DNA of 64,000 nt from Arachis hypogaea (Eukaryota; Streptophyta; Magnoliopsida; Fabales; Fabaceae): NCBI RefSeq assembly GCF_003086295.3, contig NC_092038.1, positions 127,685,518 to 127,749,517 of the forward strand. Reading direction: 5' to 3'. The notes beneath the pieces are model-generated. The model searched no databases and had not been told where the DNA came from. It was given only the letters and a program-made list of their open reading frames with translations. Below, one piece after another: positions 1-12,285 of this stretch. The position numbers and the translations under genes were made by a program. How positions within the stretch are numbered: position 1 is the first letter of the stretch; every line of letters starts with the position of its first letter.

Positions 1-1320
1 TCATTAATTAAAGATATGTGTTCTTGGGGTCTTTGCCCAGATATTGTTAACTCTCTGATAGATGGCTACTTTAATGATGGAAATGAATCAGCTGCACTCT
101 CCATAATCCATGAAATGACAGAGAAAAACACACAGTTTGATGTTGTTGCATATAATGCTTTGATTAAGGGGCTTTTGAAGCTTGGGAAATATGATCCGGA
201 GTCTGTGTTTCCAAAAATGATAGAGTTGGGTTTAGCTCCAGATTGTACTACATTAATACTCTACTTAACACAAACTGCATAAAAGGGAACACTGAAGGCA
301 CACTGGGCCTCTTGACTGAGATGACGAGCAAAACGGGGTAATGCCAAATACAGTCACTTTTAACATTCTGATTGGTGGGCTTTCTAAAGCTGGTGAATTT
401 GAAAAGGCAATGGATGTTTTGAGTGAAATGTTAGTTATGGGGCTTGTTCTTATGCCAGTTACTCATAAATTTATGCTTAAAGCTGCCTCAAGGAATAGAA
501 GAGCAAATGCGATTTTGTAAATTCCCAAGGTGCTTGTGGATAGTGGCCTCACACTCAACCAGACTGTGTATAACACTCTAATGACCGTACTCTGCAGGTT
601 AGGAATGACTAAGAAAGCAAATGCAGTGCTCACTGATTTGGTGGCAAGTGGAATTTCATCTGATGTTGTTACTAATAATGCCCTTATTCGTGGTTACATT
701 GTAGGAAGTCATGTGGACAAGGCATTCAATACTTATGTGTTGGCTGATGGAATCTCTCCAAACATTACCAATTATAATACCCTTTTAGGAGGTCTTTCAA
801 CTTCTGATTTGATGAGACAGGCAGAGAAATTAGTTAGCGAGATGAAAGAAAGAGGACTGACACTGAATGCCACCACTTATAATATTTTGATTTTTGGCCA
901 TGGTAGAGCTGGAAACAAACAGGATGCTATGAAGCTCTATTGTGAAATGATAATCAAAGGTTTTGTTCCCACTGTTGGCACCTATAACGCTCTTATTAAT
1001 GATTATGCAAAAGCAGGAAAATGCGCCATGCTAGAGAACTTTTGAATGAAATGCTGACAAGGGGAAGAATTCCTAATTCTTCAACATACGACGTTCTAAT
1101 CTGCGGATCATGCAAATTATCCTGCGAGCCAGAGATGGATAGGGAGCTTAGAATGTCATATCGGGCTGAAGCGAAAAAGTTGCTGATTGAAATGTGTGAG
1201 AAAGGACCTGTGCCATCAGATAGCACAATCTCATATATCAGTTCAAATTTTTCTTTACCAGGAAAAGAGTCTGATGCTCAAAAGTTATTGAAGCTATTTA
1301 CCGAAAGGAAGAATAGCTGA
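1..1320 (+). pseudogene. PPR protein, 3' part, frame-broken (At5g14770-like)
   Basis: Pentatricopeptide repeats are visible throughout (for example YNALIKGLLKLGKYD, YNTLMTVLCRLGMTKKA, YNILIFGHGRAGNKQDA, YNALINDYAKAGK), spaced about 35 residues apart as in P-class PPR proteins, which bind organellar RNA. The reading frame is split: open in frame 1 to 282, frame 2 from 530 to 1045, frame 1 again to the stop at 1318-1320. The repeats continue without loss across the breaks near 257, 330-340, 518 and 1018, so these are small indels and a stop in a once-continuous gene, not introns. The C-terminal tail after the last repeat resembles At5g14770 as I remember it. The 5' part lies left of the window. 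A functional allele elsewhere, or assembly errors, could also explain the breaks, but several in 1.3 kb favour a pseudogene. Confidence 0.85.
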
Positions 1321-2107
1321 AAAATGGTCTAAAAAGTGGGTCTTAATGTTAATCCTTGAAGTGGACTGAGGAAGTTGGAGGACTGCCAATATCTTTTCTT
1401 AATTGGCACTGAAATCAAAGTCTTCCCAATCAAAATCTCAATCCTCACATTTACTTCCATCACAACTTGACTACTATTGTGTTGCATCACCAAAATAATA
1501 ATCTTGGATGAAGTGCTGATAATAACATGCCATCAAAAAGATAAAAAAAAAATGGCACTCATGTAGAACGAGGTAGATCTACAATGAATGTTGTGTGTGA
1601 TGGCAGTGATCGATTGGTACTGAGATGACAACTTTATACTGAAGCAGGTACCAAAAGTTCATCCTGAGATTGTTCCAGCATTCTCAGATCATCATCAAGA
1701 AGCCACAAACACCTACAATGAGATTGCAGGATAAAGCGCACAGTTCTGACTCGCGTCTATTTGCAGGTATATAGTTCTTTTTCCAATTATATGATTGAAT
1801 CCTTATCTCTAGTCTGCAAATCTTGGACTGCACAACTTTAAAATCTTGCCACTGTTTCTTTCGAATTTGGAAAAATAATTTGGTGAGATTCTTTTGCAGT
1901 GTAATCACCTATGAAGAGCATAACTTACCTTGTGATTGTGTCATGCAGGAATATCTGCACACTCTTGCTACTTCTACTGCTTGGTATTCCTGGAATGCAG
2001 GCTTCTCCTGTTCCTTGGAAAGCCTACCATGTTTTCTTTCTACTACACAGTGTGGCTGGTGTTGGCTCATGGCCTCATGCATATCAGAATATGTTACTCG
2101 CCATGCG

Positions 2108-2194
2108 TGTTGTTTTTCGCAACCGAATCCAGAGCCAAAGTAGAGCTCGTGGTGGTTGTTTTTCGTGAGCGAATCCAGAGCCAACGTAGAGCTC
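2108..2194. repeat. Two-copy direct repeat, about 45 bp
   Basis: Two adjacent copies of a block containing GAATCCAGAGCCAA followed by GTAGAGCTC are present at about 2108-2152 and 2155-2194, differing at a few bases. It is a local tandem duplication in noncoding DNA. Confidence 0.75.
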
Positions 2195-2963
2195 CCACTT
2201 CCTGCATCAGATCAAGATCCTCAGACAAATAAAGGTTGATATCTGAAAAGAATTTGGAAGATATTCACATCTTATGCTCATTCTCTCAATGCATGCTTGG
2301 AATTGGATGCAGAAGATGCAATGAGGTAGCCCTCACATACATTTTTATCTTTTTAATGCACATCTTGGCAGCATAGTTAGAAATTGGAATTAACATCAAT
2401 TCAACATTCTAATATTTCAGTCACAATAATACACTTTGTTGATCAATACGTATTCTAGCAATGTTCACATCATTCATTAACTTAACCAGCTTATAGCGAA
2501 TTTGATTAAGCGGTGTATGATGTCAAATTAATATTCCGTCCTTGTAAAGAAAATTGCAGTTAATTGTTGCAATTTTTATTAAGTTCCATTACTTGCTTAG
2601 TTTCACCAATATTTGGTGTTTATGATTATTCATTCCACACAATTGGAATTAATCTATACAAGGTGTATTATAGTTTTTATCATCATCCCCTTCCACCTTC
2701 AAAAGTCAAAACTCCCCTTCCCAACAGAAAAAGAAAAGAAACATAATCATCGTCAATAATTAACTGATTGATTAAACAACAAACTAATTAAATTCGATGG
2801 AAGTTATGCATATTTAATGATATTCATACCTAATTGAATTGATCAAGTGCTAATCCAAGTATTAAAAATATCTCAGCGGCAATTAGTAGTTCTACATTTC
2901 CCATCCGTAAAATTTCTCTACATTCTTGTGTAAAAAAGACAGCATCGTTGCATTTCAGTTTTA

Positions 2964-2967
<4 letters not shown>

Positions 2968-3004
<37 letters not shown>
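2968..3004. repeat. (TA)n microsatellite
   Basis: Uninterrupted TA dinucleotide run of about 18 units in the promoter-distal flank of the clathrin light chain gene. Confidence 0.95.
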
Positions 3005-3005
<1 letters not shown>

Positions 3006-3481
3006 TGAATTTTAACTGAGCATTGGTTCATCTTTCCATTCCCCTACCAAAATAATGATAATAACAAATTAACAATATGATAAAAGTTGTTATGAGATGT
3101 AAAAGTGATTCTTTCTTTTATTGGAAAAAAATTAATTTTTATACACTATTAATACAAGAGAGTTTTACACAAATAATAACAGTATACTTTTACGATAATT
3201 AAAAACAATTATTTTTTAAAATATATCATTTTAAAAATTCTCTAAATATATAAATCTAATTGGATAATATTTTAAAGGCGAATAAATGAATAATTAACTT
3301 TTTTCCATTTATTTTCAATTCTTTTCAGCGTTGGGTATTTATTTGTCAAATAAACGTTCCAATTTCTAACAGCAGCTGTCTCTCTTTCTCTGAATACAAT
3401 AATTCAATTAAGCTAAGCAAACGAAGCACCCATCTTTGTACAGAAGAGAGAGAGAACAAAAACAGCATAGAGACAGAAGAC

Positions 3482-4098
3482 ATGTCTGCCTTTGATACCT
3501 TCAGCGTCGACTCCGATCACCATCAAAACCACGCCGACGAAGACAACTTCTCCGGATACGGCGGCTACTCCAGCTTCTCCGGCGGCGATGTCCCCGTCGT
3601 CGACCACACTTCTCCGGCTGCATCGCCGGACATCTTCGGCTTCAGCGATCCGGATCCAAGCTACTCCCAGTCTCCCTTCGAACCGGTGCATGTAGCAGAA
3701 AACGGTAACGGCAACGGCTACCACGACGACGGCGTTTTCGTCTCAGACGGACCGGTGCTTCCAGCTCCCGCAGAGATGGGACCGGAGGAAGGTTACGCCC
3801 TTCGTGAGTGGCGCCGGTGAGTGTTTCGGATTTCTCTCTCTCTCTCTATCTCTCTCGTCTCACGTTGTTGATTAGGATTTGTTTTTGTGAAATTTTGTCA
3901 GATCTCGTCTGAATCTGCTTAGATCTAACTTGATTTTGCTCTAAGTCGGAAGTTTAGTGCAATGCTTGATCCCGAAGTTCGGTCTTTCAATTGAGTTTTC
4001 TGTGATCAGCTAGGATCAGAAACAAAGCGAATTGACTAGTCCTAATTTATTCCAAGTTCACTTCAATTTGTTACTTGAGCTGTGTGTATTATATAAGA

Positions 4099-4142
<44 letters not shown>

Positions 4143-5392
4143 CTGAAAATTCTTATCAATGTTGATCAGTTCTTACTGTAAGTAGGAACAGGTTTGCTTG
4201 AACTTGTTATGGAGATTATATATAGTATCACTTTCAATTACAGCGAGCTTTTTCCCTTGGAAGTTAGATCTCTATAGTTATTGCATGGTGAGGGGCTTTT
4301 GAGGTTTAAGTCGCTATCAAATTTTAGTTGTTGGATAGGGTCATAGGACCTCTTAGTCAAAGCAGATTCTAGAGCTTCATGATGTTTCTTATATTCCATT
4401 ATGTTGGAGCAAGTGATGGGGCCATGGGGGAGTGGTAATTGTTGATTGTTTGGAGTGGAATGATCATACCCTAGTTGACAATATTTGACTAGTTCATGGA
4501 AGTAATTTATGAAATAACATGACACTGATAAAGCTTGATGAGGATTGCATCAAGTCCTCCTGACAGTTTATTCTTAGGTTTTGTGTTTGGTTATCTGGGG
4601 AAAATTATTCTTGAACTTAATGGTAGTACAAATGTGTTGCTTACAATATGATCTTAGGTCAATTAAGGTCAATTACATGTTTGCGGAACTCAGTTGTGAA
4701 CAAAAATGAATTCCTTATGCAGGCAAAATGCCATTCAGTTAGAGGAGAAGGAGAAAAGGGAGAAAGAAATGAGATCGAAGATTATTGAGGAAGCTGAGGA
4801 ATATAAGGTGGCTTTCTATGAGAAAAGGAAGCTTAATGTTGAGACTAACAAGGTTCAAAACAGAGAAAGGGAGAAGGTAAAACATCATCATCATCATCAT
4901 CATTGTTCACTTCCTTCCTGTCTTCTAATTCTATAATAAAATTTGCTTATGGAACAGCTATACTTAGCTAATCAAGAGAAGTTCCACAAAGAGGCCGACA
5001 AAAATTACTGGAAAGCAATTGGGGAGATCATTCCCCGTGAGGTTCCCAACATTGAAAAGAGGAGAGGCAAGAAGGATAAGGATAAGGAGAATAAGCCATC
5101 AATTACAGTTATCCAAGGCCCAAAACCCGGCAAACCCACGGATCTTGCAAGGATGCGGCAGATACTGTTGAAGCTGAAACACACACCACCCCCTCACATG
5201 ATGCCGCCTCCACCTGCACCTGCCAAAGGCCCCAAAGATGGCAAGGATGCAAAAGAAACAGCATCTAAAGATGGGAAGCCTGCACCAGAAGGTGCACCTG
5301 CATCGCAACCGAATGATGCTGCCACCAATAATGGCACTGCAGAGGTACCCCAAAAAGAAGCTCCTTCCACCGAGGAGCAATCTGCTACATAA
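3482..5392 (+). CDS. CLC: Clathrin light chain
   Basis: Three exons: 3482-3816, 4723-4876, 4958-5392, all with GT/AG introns, joining to a 307-aa protein. It regulates the clathrin triskelion by binding the heavy-chain proximal leg during coated-vesicle formation at the plasma membrane and trans-Golgi. Order of regions: acidic Ser/Gly-rich N terminus (exon 1), the conserved junction [19 protein letters not shown] spanning exons 1-2, a charged helical heavy-chain-binding stretch, then [20 protein letters not shown] at the start of exon 3, and a Pro/Ala/Lys-rich tail ([14 protein letters not shown]). The length is within the range of plant light chains. The codon split by intron 1 (CG/G) restores Arg, which confirms that junction. 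The 4882-4902 (CAT)n run, which looks like a His tract, lies inside intron 2. No damage is seen. Confidence 0.95.
4104..4139. repeat. (TC)n microsatellite in intron 1
   Basis: About 18 CT units inside intron 1 of the clathrin light chain gene; a shorter CT run lies just after the exon 1 donor (3834-3857). Confidence 0.9.
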
Positions 5393-7063
5393 TTCTGCAC
5401 ATCACTTTGGCTCTCTCAGAACCTCATTTCTGCTGTCGCCCTTCTCAGTGAAGTCTTTGCGGATATCTTTTGTTCTTCTCTTTAGTTTCTATGGCTCATT
5501 GGTTCGCTATTTTTATATTTTTCATTTTTACAACATTATGATTTTGTATCTATCAAAATCCATTATTTTTTACTTGCTTTGACCTTTGACCATGGAAATT
5601 CGGTGTTCATCGGTTTTGATACAACGAGAATTTGTTTCATACTTGTGTGATTATGGGTTTTACTTCGGGTGTCGTTTGTTTTAATTGCTTTCTTTGTATC
5701 GGATTTTCTGTCTGGTCTGTTTCTTATATTATTTGCAAGTATTCAACAATCTCGGGTTTTACTTTGCTCTCTCTCTCTCTCGGTCTCTCCCCGTTGTTTA
5801 CTTTACCAATACCTATTTCACTATTACTAATCTACTATAGCCACTTGCCAACATGGATACAAAGTTTAAAAATAAAACAAATATTAAAAAATATTTTTCA
5901 TCCATAAATCTTAGATATTTTTCTCTTTGTTTTGAAATTAATTCCAAATCCTAATAACAAAGTTTGATAAACTAGAATATAAACATTCAATGTTTCACTC
6001 TTTTAGTACGAAATATTCTATATTTATTTTATATTTTTTTTTTTTTGCACCAGGTATCCATCCTCCCGTTTATATCGAATTTGAGAGAGATGGTTAAAAA
6101 ATACAGACCTTTATTCATCTGTGCCAACTTGCGTTGGTTTTTATTTTATAATTATAATGTGGAACTGGGAAAGTAAATAAAGTTTTTGGATACAGCATTT
6201 TTACAATTTTTATTTCATTTTTTTGGTGGGTGTGGCTACTGGTTCATCTGGTTCATGCTTAATCAGTTAATTGATTTGTTTTTTTTTTTATTGTCATGAG
6301 TAAATAGAGCCGAAGCCCACAACCAACCAAAACAACACAAAAATATTGGGATAAGCTCCTCCAAAATGATAAATCAAGAGATTAATTATTTTTAAATTAA
6401 AATAATAAAATTCATATAGGATAAAAATTATAAATTTAATGATGATGAATCCCTTTATTTTATTACAATCTTCTCACGTCTAAATTCATAATTATCTCGA
6501 GCTTGTGATTTGTTAACACATTATCAATCAGTGAGCCTATATCTAACAGCTCATCTACATATCAATCATCTTGAATTGGGTGTTTTGGAATTTCTCCAAT
6601 GCCATTGTTAGAAATATAACTATTTATTTTACTTCCTCTTATTAACTTAAGATTTTGGGTTATTAACTTAAGATTTTGGAAGAAGTGATATCATGACATG
6701 ATACTAGAACTTCTATGACCGAACTTCTATGACCGAAATGTCTAAAGTTCGATCCTTAGTTTATTTCCTTAGCTTTGCCTTCTGTAAGAAATGAAGTAAA
6801 TTAAGATACATTCCAAACAAATATCTACCTCTTATTTCAATATGCTCTCCCATAAGTTACTTAATTTCAATTGCCACATTATATTCAAAAAATTAAAATT
6901 ACAACTAAAAGAAAAGGAAACAAAATCCTATCACATTTTTTTCACTTTCAAAAGAAGGGGGAAGAAGAAGCTGCCATCTCTCTCTTGATTTCCTTTTTTT
7001 TTCTTTTCTTTTTGAAATCTACAATTCACAACAGGATTTATTTGATTTTATTCGATATTGGCT
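5393..7063. other. 3' flank and convergent intergenic region
   Basis: Region between two convergent genes (clathrin light chain and kinase). The first few hundred bases are T-rich and probably the 3' UTR. At 6628-6745 there are short direct duplications (TTAACTTAAGATTTTGGG twice, ACTTCTATGACCGA twice) and text resembling a decayed LTR/primer-binding area, too degraded to call. No coding potential recognised. Confidence 0.5.
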
Positions 7064-10006
7064 TTACCGGGGGTTGACCTGTGTAATACTGGCAGGGGTA
7101 GAGCTAAACTGATAGCTTGTGGACTCACCAGAAGACTTCTTTAGAGAAGACTCTCCTGAGTCTTGGAAGAAACCTGGTGCTGTGAGTTGCTTCTCATTGA
7201 GCTTTGTTTTCTTGGACAACATATCAACAACCTGCGACATCATTGGCCTTCTGCTTGCAGCTGCTTGTGTGCAGAAGAATGCTACCTTCATGTACCTAAT
7301 CACCTCTTCCTCAGGAAACTCTCCCATTTCTGGATCCACAAGCTCCACCAACTTCCCCTCTTCATGGAGTTGCCATGCCTGTTATCGTGAACATAATATT
7401 CAATGAATTGGATATGGCAAAAACTTAGAATCTTCCTTTTTATTGATTCTTTAACCAGTGCCCTCAGCAAAACCAAAATTGATCCGCACAGAAAATCAGC
7501 AAAAATAAAATGCATGAATACAGGATGTTATGCACTTACCCATTCCAAGAGGAGTTTGTATGAGTCTCCCCAGTTTGTCCTTGAACTGCTTCTGCCGCTA
7601 ACTATTTCAAGTATAAGAACCCCAAAACTATACACATCAGCCTTCAGGGTTAACTGGCCACCAATTGCATATTCAGGCGCCAAGTAACCACTGTGCAAAT
7701 CGAAACCAAAACAGGGTAACATATTGGTGAGTTCCATAGTCCAATTGAGGGTTGAAAAATTTTTAAAAATCTTGACAGAAAGAAAATAAATAAGAAAAAT
7801 CCCAATGTATCAACAACAGTGAGGGTTGGGGCAACAAACTAACATTTTTGCTTCACCTTTATGAAAAACATTAATACATTATAGATGAACACAAAAAATT
7901 GAAGTCTATCACAAGCATATAGTCAGAGAAGGAAATGCCTAAAATAATAGGTTTAATGCATTATAATTTACAAGTATAAATTCTCCACAGCTAAGACTAT
8001 GACAAAATCAAAAATTTAAAAATGATAGGAGTCCGAACTATAACATACGTTGTTCCAGCAATTCTTGTGCTAATATGAGTGATGTCATCAGGAAATAATT
8101 TAGCCAACCCAAAATCTCCTATTTTTGGATTAAAGTCTGTGTCAAGTAGTATGTTGCTCGCTTTGATGTCTCTGTGCACGATGTGTGGCACAAGTTCTTC
8201 ATGAAGAAATGCAAGACCCCTCGCAGTGCCCATGCAAATAATAGATCTTTTTCTCCAGTCTAGTCTGATGTTTATACTCCTTGTGCCTAAACAAAGATGG
8301 AAAAGGTTACATGTTTGATTCTCTCATCAGAATGTGAATCTTAGTATTTTATTTCATGATTTACAACAAAGCATTACTCAAAGTTACCAAGTAATGCACG
8401 ATCAAGGCTGTTATTTTCCACATACTCATAGACTAGTATACGATTAGGCCCTTGAACACAGCAACCGACCAACTCAACAAGGTTTGGATGCTTAACATTT
8501 GATATAGTTTTAATCTCAGTTAAAAATTCACGAACTCCTTGCCTTGACCCAGCTGAAAGGGTCTTCACTGCTACTTGTCTCCCATCTTTTAAGGTTCCCT
8601 AAGAAAAGTTCAACATAGGTGTTTAGTAAAACACAAAAAGATAAAATGTCACGTTATTTATTTGAACTAGTACTATGACTCAGCTTAAGTAAGCTATCAT
8701 ATATACAATGCCATCGTAATTTGTACAATTCTACTTTTAAAAAGTAAATCAAAAAGGTTTGAAGAGGGGACGATTAGGAGATCGAAGATGTAATTATTTC
8801 TTGTATCAATTCTATAGGTAGCCTTTCATTTTAAGGTTTTTGTCAAATACTTAATAAATACTCACTGAAGGATTAACTAGCAAAGTTGATGCTCTGAAAA
8901 ACCAGGTCTAATCTTTTTTAAGTTGCATAAGCATTATGGTAAGTTTATCAACATTTCGTTTCTGTATGTAAAGATGTTTTTACTGCCTCAATAAGAATGT
9001 AATGCCTTTTCATTGCAATATCCAAATGCCTAACAGGCCTAAAATTGGCACTTGCATTATAATGGAATCATTAATTCATAATTCAATATAAAAGAAGGGA
9101 AGAAAATGGAAAAGGAAACTATAGCATTGACTATGGAGATTTCAGACATTAGCACCCCCAAGGAATCATCCTTGTAATTCTAACTGATCAACATGTATAT
9201 TAATTCCACAAAGTTTCAACTTATACATGAGTCATTGACCTGAATACCTTGTAAACAATTCCAAAACCTCCTCGTCCTATCTTATATCTTGGATGATAAT
9301 TATCAGTAGCCAATCTCAGTTCTTTGTCAGAGAAATGTCTAACATTATCAAGTGGATAGCCTGAGTAACAGCACAAGTATATAAACTGCATAAGGCATTA
9401 AACATAGGGATAAATGGGTAACATTGTATATATAGAAGTATTAACAACTATTGGCTCAGAAATTCTTAACAAACCGTAGCAACATTTCTTATCAAATATA
9501 AACCAGCCAGTGAAACAAGTCAAAGGATCTCTGCTGTCAATAGTAATCTGGTTATGTTTTTGCTGGTTAAAAAACTAAATAGGCATTAATATCAGTAGAT
9601 TACAACAACTCTGGTAAAGTTCTTTTGCTTGTTAGACCTTCCTATGAGCAGTAAACATAAACCAAGATAACTCTACTTGCCAATACTCAAATTGAACAAA
9701 TATTAACATACAAATCAGAATGAAATCACGTGCTGGACCTAGATTTTGTCCTTCTCTCCCTTTGTTATTAAATTTAACTTATTCAATAATTTTTTCAGCT
9801 AAATTTCTAGCAGCTAAAAACAACATGCTGATGAGAAGTCCAGAAATGTATAGGGAACTACACAATATTCTGCCATTAGACATTATTGAAGGTTATCTAA
9901 AAGTATGAAAATAATTTATCACTAGGGCCTCACCGTCAATTTCATTGGGAGTAGGAGAAGGACTTTTCTTCTTGAGAGTTGAGGCTCCAAAGCAGCCACA
10001 ACTCAT
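7064..10006 (-). CDS. Receptor-like cytoplasmic protein kinase, CRPK1/At1g16670 type
   Basis: Six exons on the minus strand: 10006-9934, 9360-9248, 8598-8388, 8286-8049, 7690-7540, 7378-7064. All have GT/AG borders and phases that fit, giving 366 aa. It is a Ser/Thr protein kinase without an extracellular domain. It starts [17 protein letters not shown], a Cys-rich lipid-anchor-like tip. Kinase motifs in order: [11 protein letters not shown] (P-loop), VAVKT (catalytic Lys), [12 protein letters not shown] (catalytic loop), [27 protein letters not shown], then a Ser-rich tail ending VNPR. All catalytic residues are present. The family includes Arabidopsis COLD-RESPONSIVE PROTEIN KINASE 1, which phosphorylates 14-3-3 proteins in cold signalling; orthology is inferred. 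A 5'-UTR intron is plausible (donor GAG/GTGATTC near 10880, acceptor near 10040). Confidence 0.93.
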
Positions 10007-12285
10007 AATGATCCTCGAATGTGACTGCTATACTCTGCAGCCTGCATTACACATCATATTCTAACATAAGTGAACTGCCATATTTACATTCAAGCATGGG
10101 AACTCAAACACACACTCTAGCAAACATGTTTGGTTTAAATTTTCCCCACCGAAACTCGCCGTTCGTGGCAGGAAGTAACTCAAGACATGGTTCACTTAAA
10201 CAGCTGTTTGCAAGCCTCAAATGGCGTGCAAAAACCACAAAACAAAAAACGGAAATGATTCAAGCCAGTGCTCCACTAGATATATTGATTTGGAATTTCC
10301 GGTATAGCGTCCTAACAAACTGAAATCTAAAAATGCATATGGGTTGAAGACCACAAAAAATTATTTTATCTTTTAAAAAAAAAAGGGGAAAAAGGTCAAT
10401 CTTTTTTCATGTTAATGATTCTCATAGAAAATTAGAGATCGCAGCTTACATCCTTAATAAGATTTGGGGGTGAAAACAACATGCATGGTGCCTTCTCATC
10501 AAAATATCAAACCCTAAACAGCATGATGATTCTAGTTTGCAAAATTTTCCAACCTCATCGCGATTTATGAAACAAGATCCACTGCCACTTGCATTGACTT
10601 GAAGAATTTTGCCAAATTAACCTAAAGCTTTTTAATTTCCGGTTACCGGTTTACAATAAAACTGAAAATTGGCCTCTTGCCTCTGAAATCATAACACACC
10701 CACTCTCCAGAGAAAAATACAGCTCCAGTTTCAGTTGATAATTCATAATAATAAGTTGAAATTCAACAACAAAATTAAGACATGAGAAAAAAATAAAAAA
10801 CAAACAAACAAAAAACAGCAGCTAAGACTTGAGAAGAAAACAAACAAACAAATAATCAAACAAAATAATAGAAGAATCACCTCAATTTTGCCAACGATGA
10901 AGGTGAATAACGGAGCACAAAAAGAAGACGACTGAGGAATGGCAAGAAACGGTGAGTAAATCATTGAATTGAAGAAAAATAATATAACAAAAAAGGAAAC
11001 TGGAGGCGCGTGGTGTTTGACATTTTGAAGAGAAAGGAGTAAGGAGCGAGTGAGGGCTTGTCACGACACGTATGGTGTGACCGACTCGCTTCTTCCTTCT
11101 TCATCTATGACTTAAAGCCTTCATACAGATATTTATATTTTCCTTTTAATATTTTATTACTGTGTTTTTCTTTGTTAAGTATTGCAAATTTAAATATAAG
11201 AAAAGCTAGATGATAATTCAGAATTTATTAATTTTTGTTATTAATTAATTATTAATATTTAAAAATATAAAATAAAATATATTATTAAATTATTAAATTA
11301 AAAAAAATTAAATTAATAATTAAATAATAATCAACAATAATAAATTTTGATATTTCTAATATATTTTTAAATATAATTAAGTAAATTATATACTAGTTTA
11401 GATGTTTATGTCTGTTTCTTCGTTGTTTTGTTGAGCTAAGTCTGAAAACAGAGAGTTCCGTTCCCACTCGGGATTGGTAAAAAGTAAAAAAAAATATAAA
11501 TAGATAATAAAAATATTAATAACGTGAATAATAAATATGTTAGATGTTTAATTTAATAAATATGTAGATAATTATATTTATTATTTTTAATTAAATAATT
11601 TTTTGTTTAATTTATTCGTACACAATTAACAATAACAAAATATTTAATTTACTAAGTATACAAATATTTAATTTAATTTATTAAATTAATTTTATAATCT
11701 ATTATTTATATTATTTACAAAAATTATTGTCTAGTTAGTATCTATTCTAGGAGGCCAAAAGGGACGGTTTTCACATTTTTTGTTCCGTTTGTGGGGCACA
11801 AATTCGGTACGCGGCTATACATAGCGCACCGAAACGCCATTTTCATGTTTGGTGCACCGATCAACCAGGTGAGACCATAATTAAAATGCATGCTTTTGTT
11901 GGGTTCTTTTTGCAATTTAATATAAATTATAGGGGTCAATTTTTAATATTTTAAAAATGAATAAACTTAACTTAATTGTTAGAATTAGTCACTATTATTG
12001 CCGCCCAATTCCTCTATTTCTCCTCCCCTTTAACTCCGTCGCAATCCCACCCTCTTCCTCCTCTTCCCCTCCGTTGCAATCGCACATTCCTCTCGTTTAT
12101 CCTCCATCGCAATCGCACCCTCTTCCTCCCCTTCCCCTCCGTCGCAATCGCACCGTCCCTTCCTATCTCCACCACCGAGAACGACTGAAACCTCCCAACT
12201 CAGCTAACTTCTCCTCCCCCCTAAATAGCCTCACCTTTGACGACGACGGAGCCTGATCTGCCTTGTCGGTTGTCTTCGCCAGTTG
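10007..12285. other. Divergent upstream region, AT-rich
   Basis: 10007-11070 is probably the 5' UTR with a UTR intron and the promoter of the minus-strand kinase gene. 11100-11750 is very AT-rich with no coding signal. 11757-12285 becomes GC-richer with a CT-rich leader (TCCTCC and CCGTCGCAATCG repeated at 12020-12160) leading to the FAR1-like gene. Open frames here are low-complexity Pro/Ser/Leu products of that leader. Confidence 0.5.

Larger units (their letters stand above)
1321..3481. other. Intergenic, AT-rich; no gene supported
   Basis: This stretch holds the 3' flank of the PPR remnant and the promoter and 5' leader of the clathrin light chain gene. Short overlapping open frames at 1823-2232 run in several frames over the same DNA and show no domain. 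A 45-bp direct duplication and a TA microsatellite are listed separately. A CT-rich leader (about 3375-3395) precedes the clathrin gene start. Confidence 0.6.

Noticed and set aside
1823..2232. Five overlapping open frames
   Set aside because: They lie in different frames over the same DNA without any domain or codon preference; probably 3' flank of the PPR remnant.
4882..4902. A run of His codons in an open frame next to clathrin light chain exon 2
   Set aside because: It is a (CAT)n run inside intron 2; the exon 2 donor at 4877 and the in-phase exon 3 exclude it.
6600..6740. Possible LTR or primer-binding-site remnant
   Set aside because: Only a vague resemblance (CATGATACTAGAAC); no partner LTR, ends or duplication.
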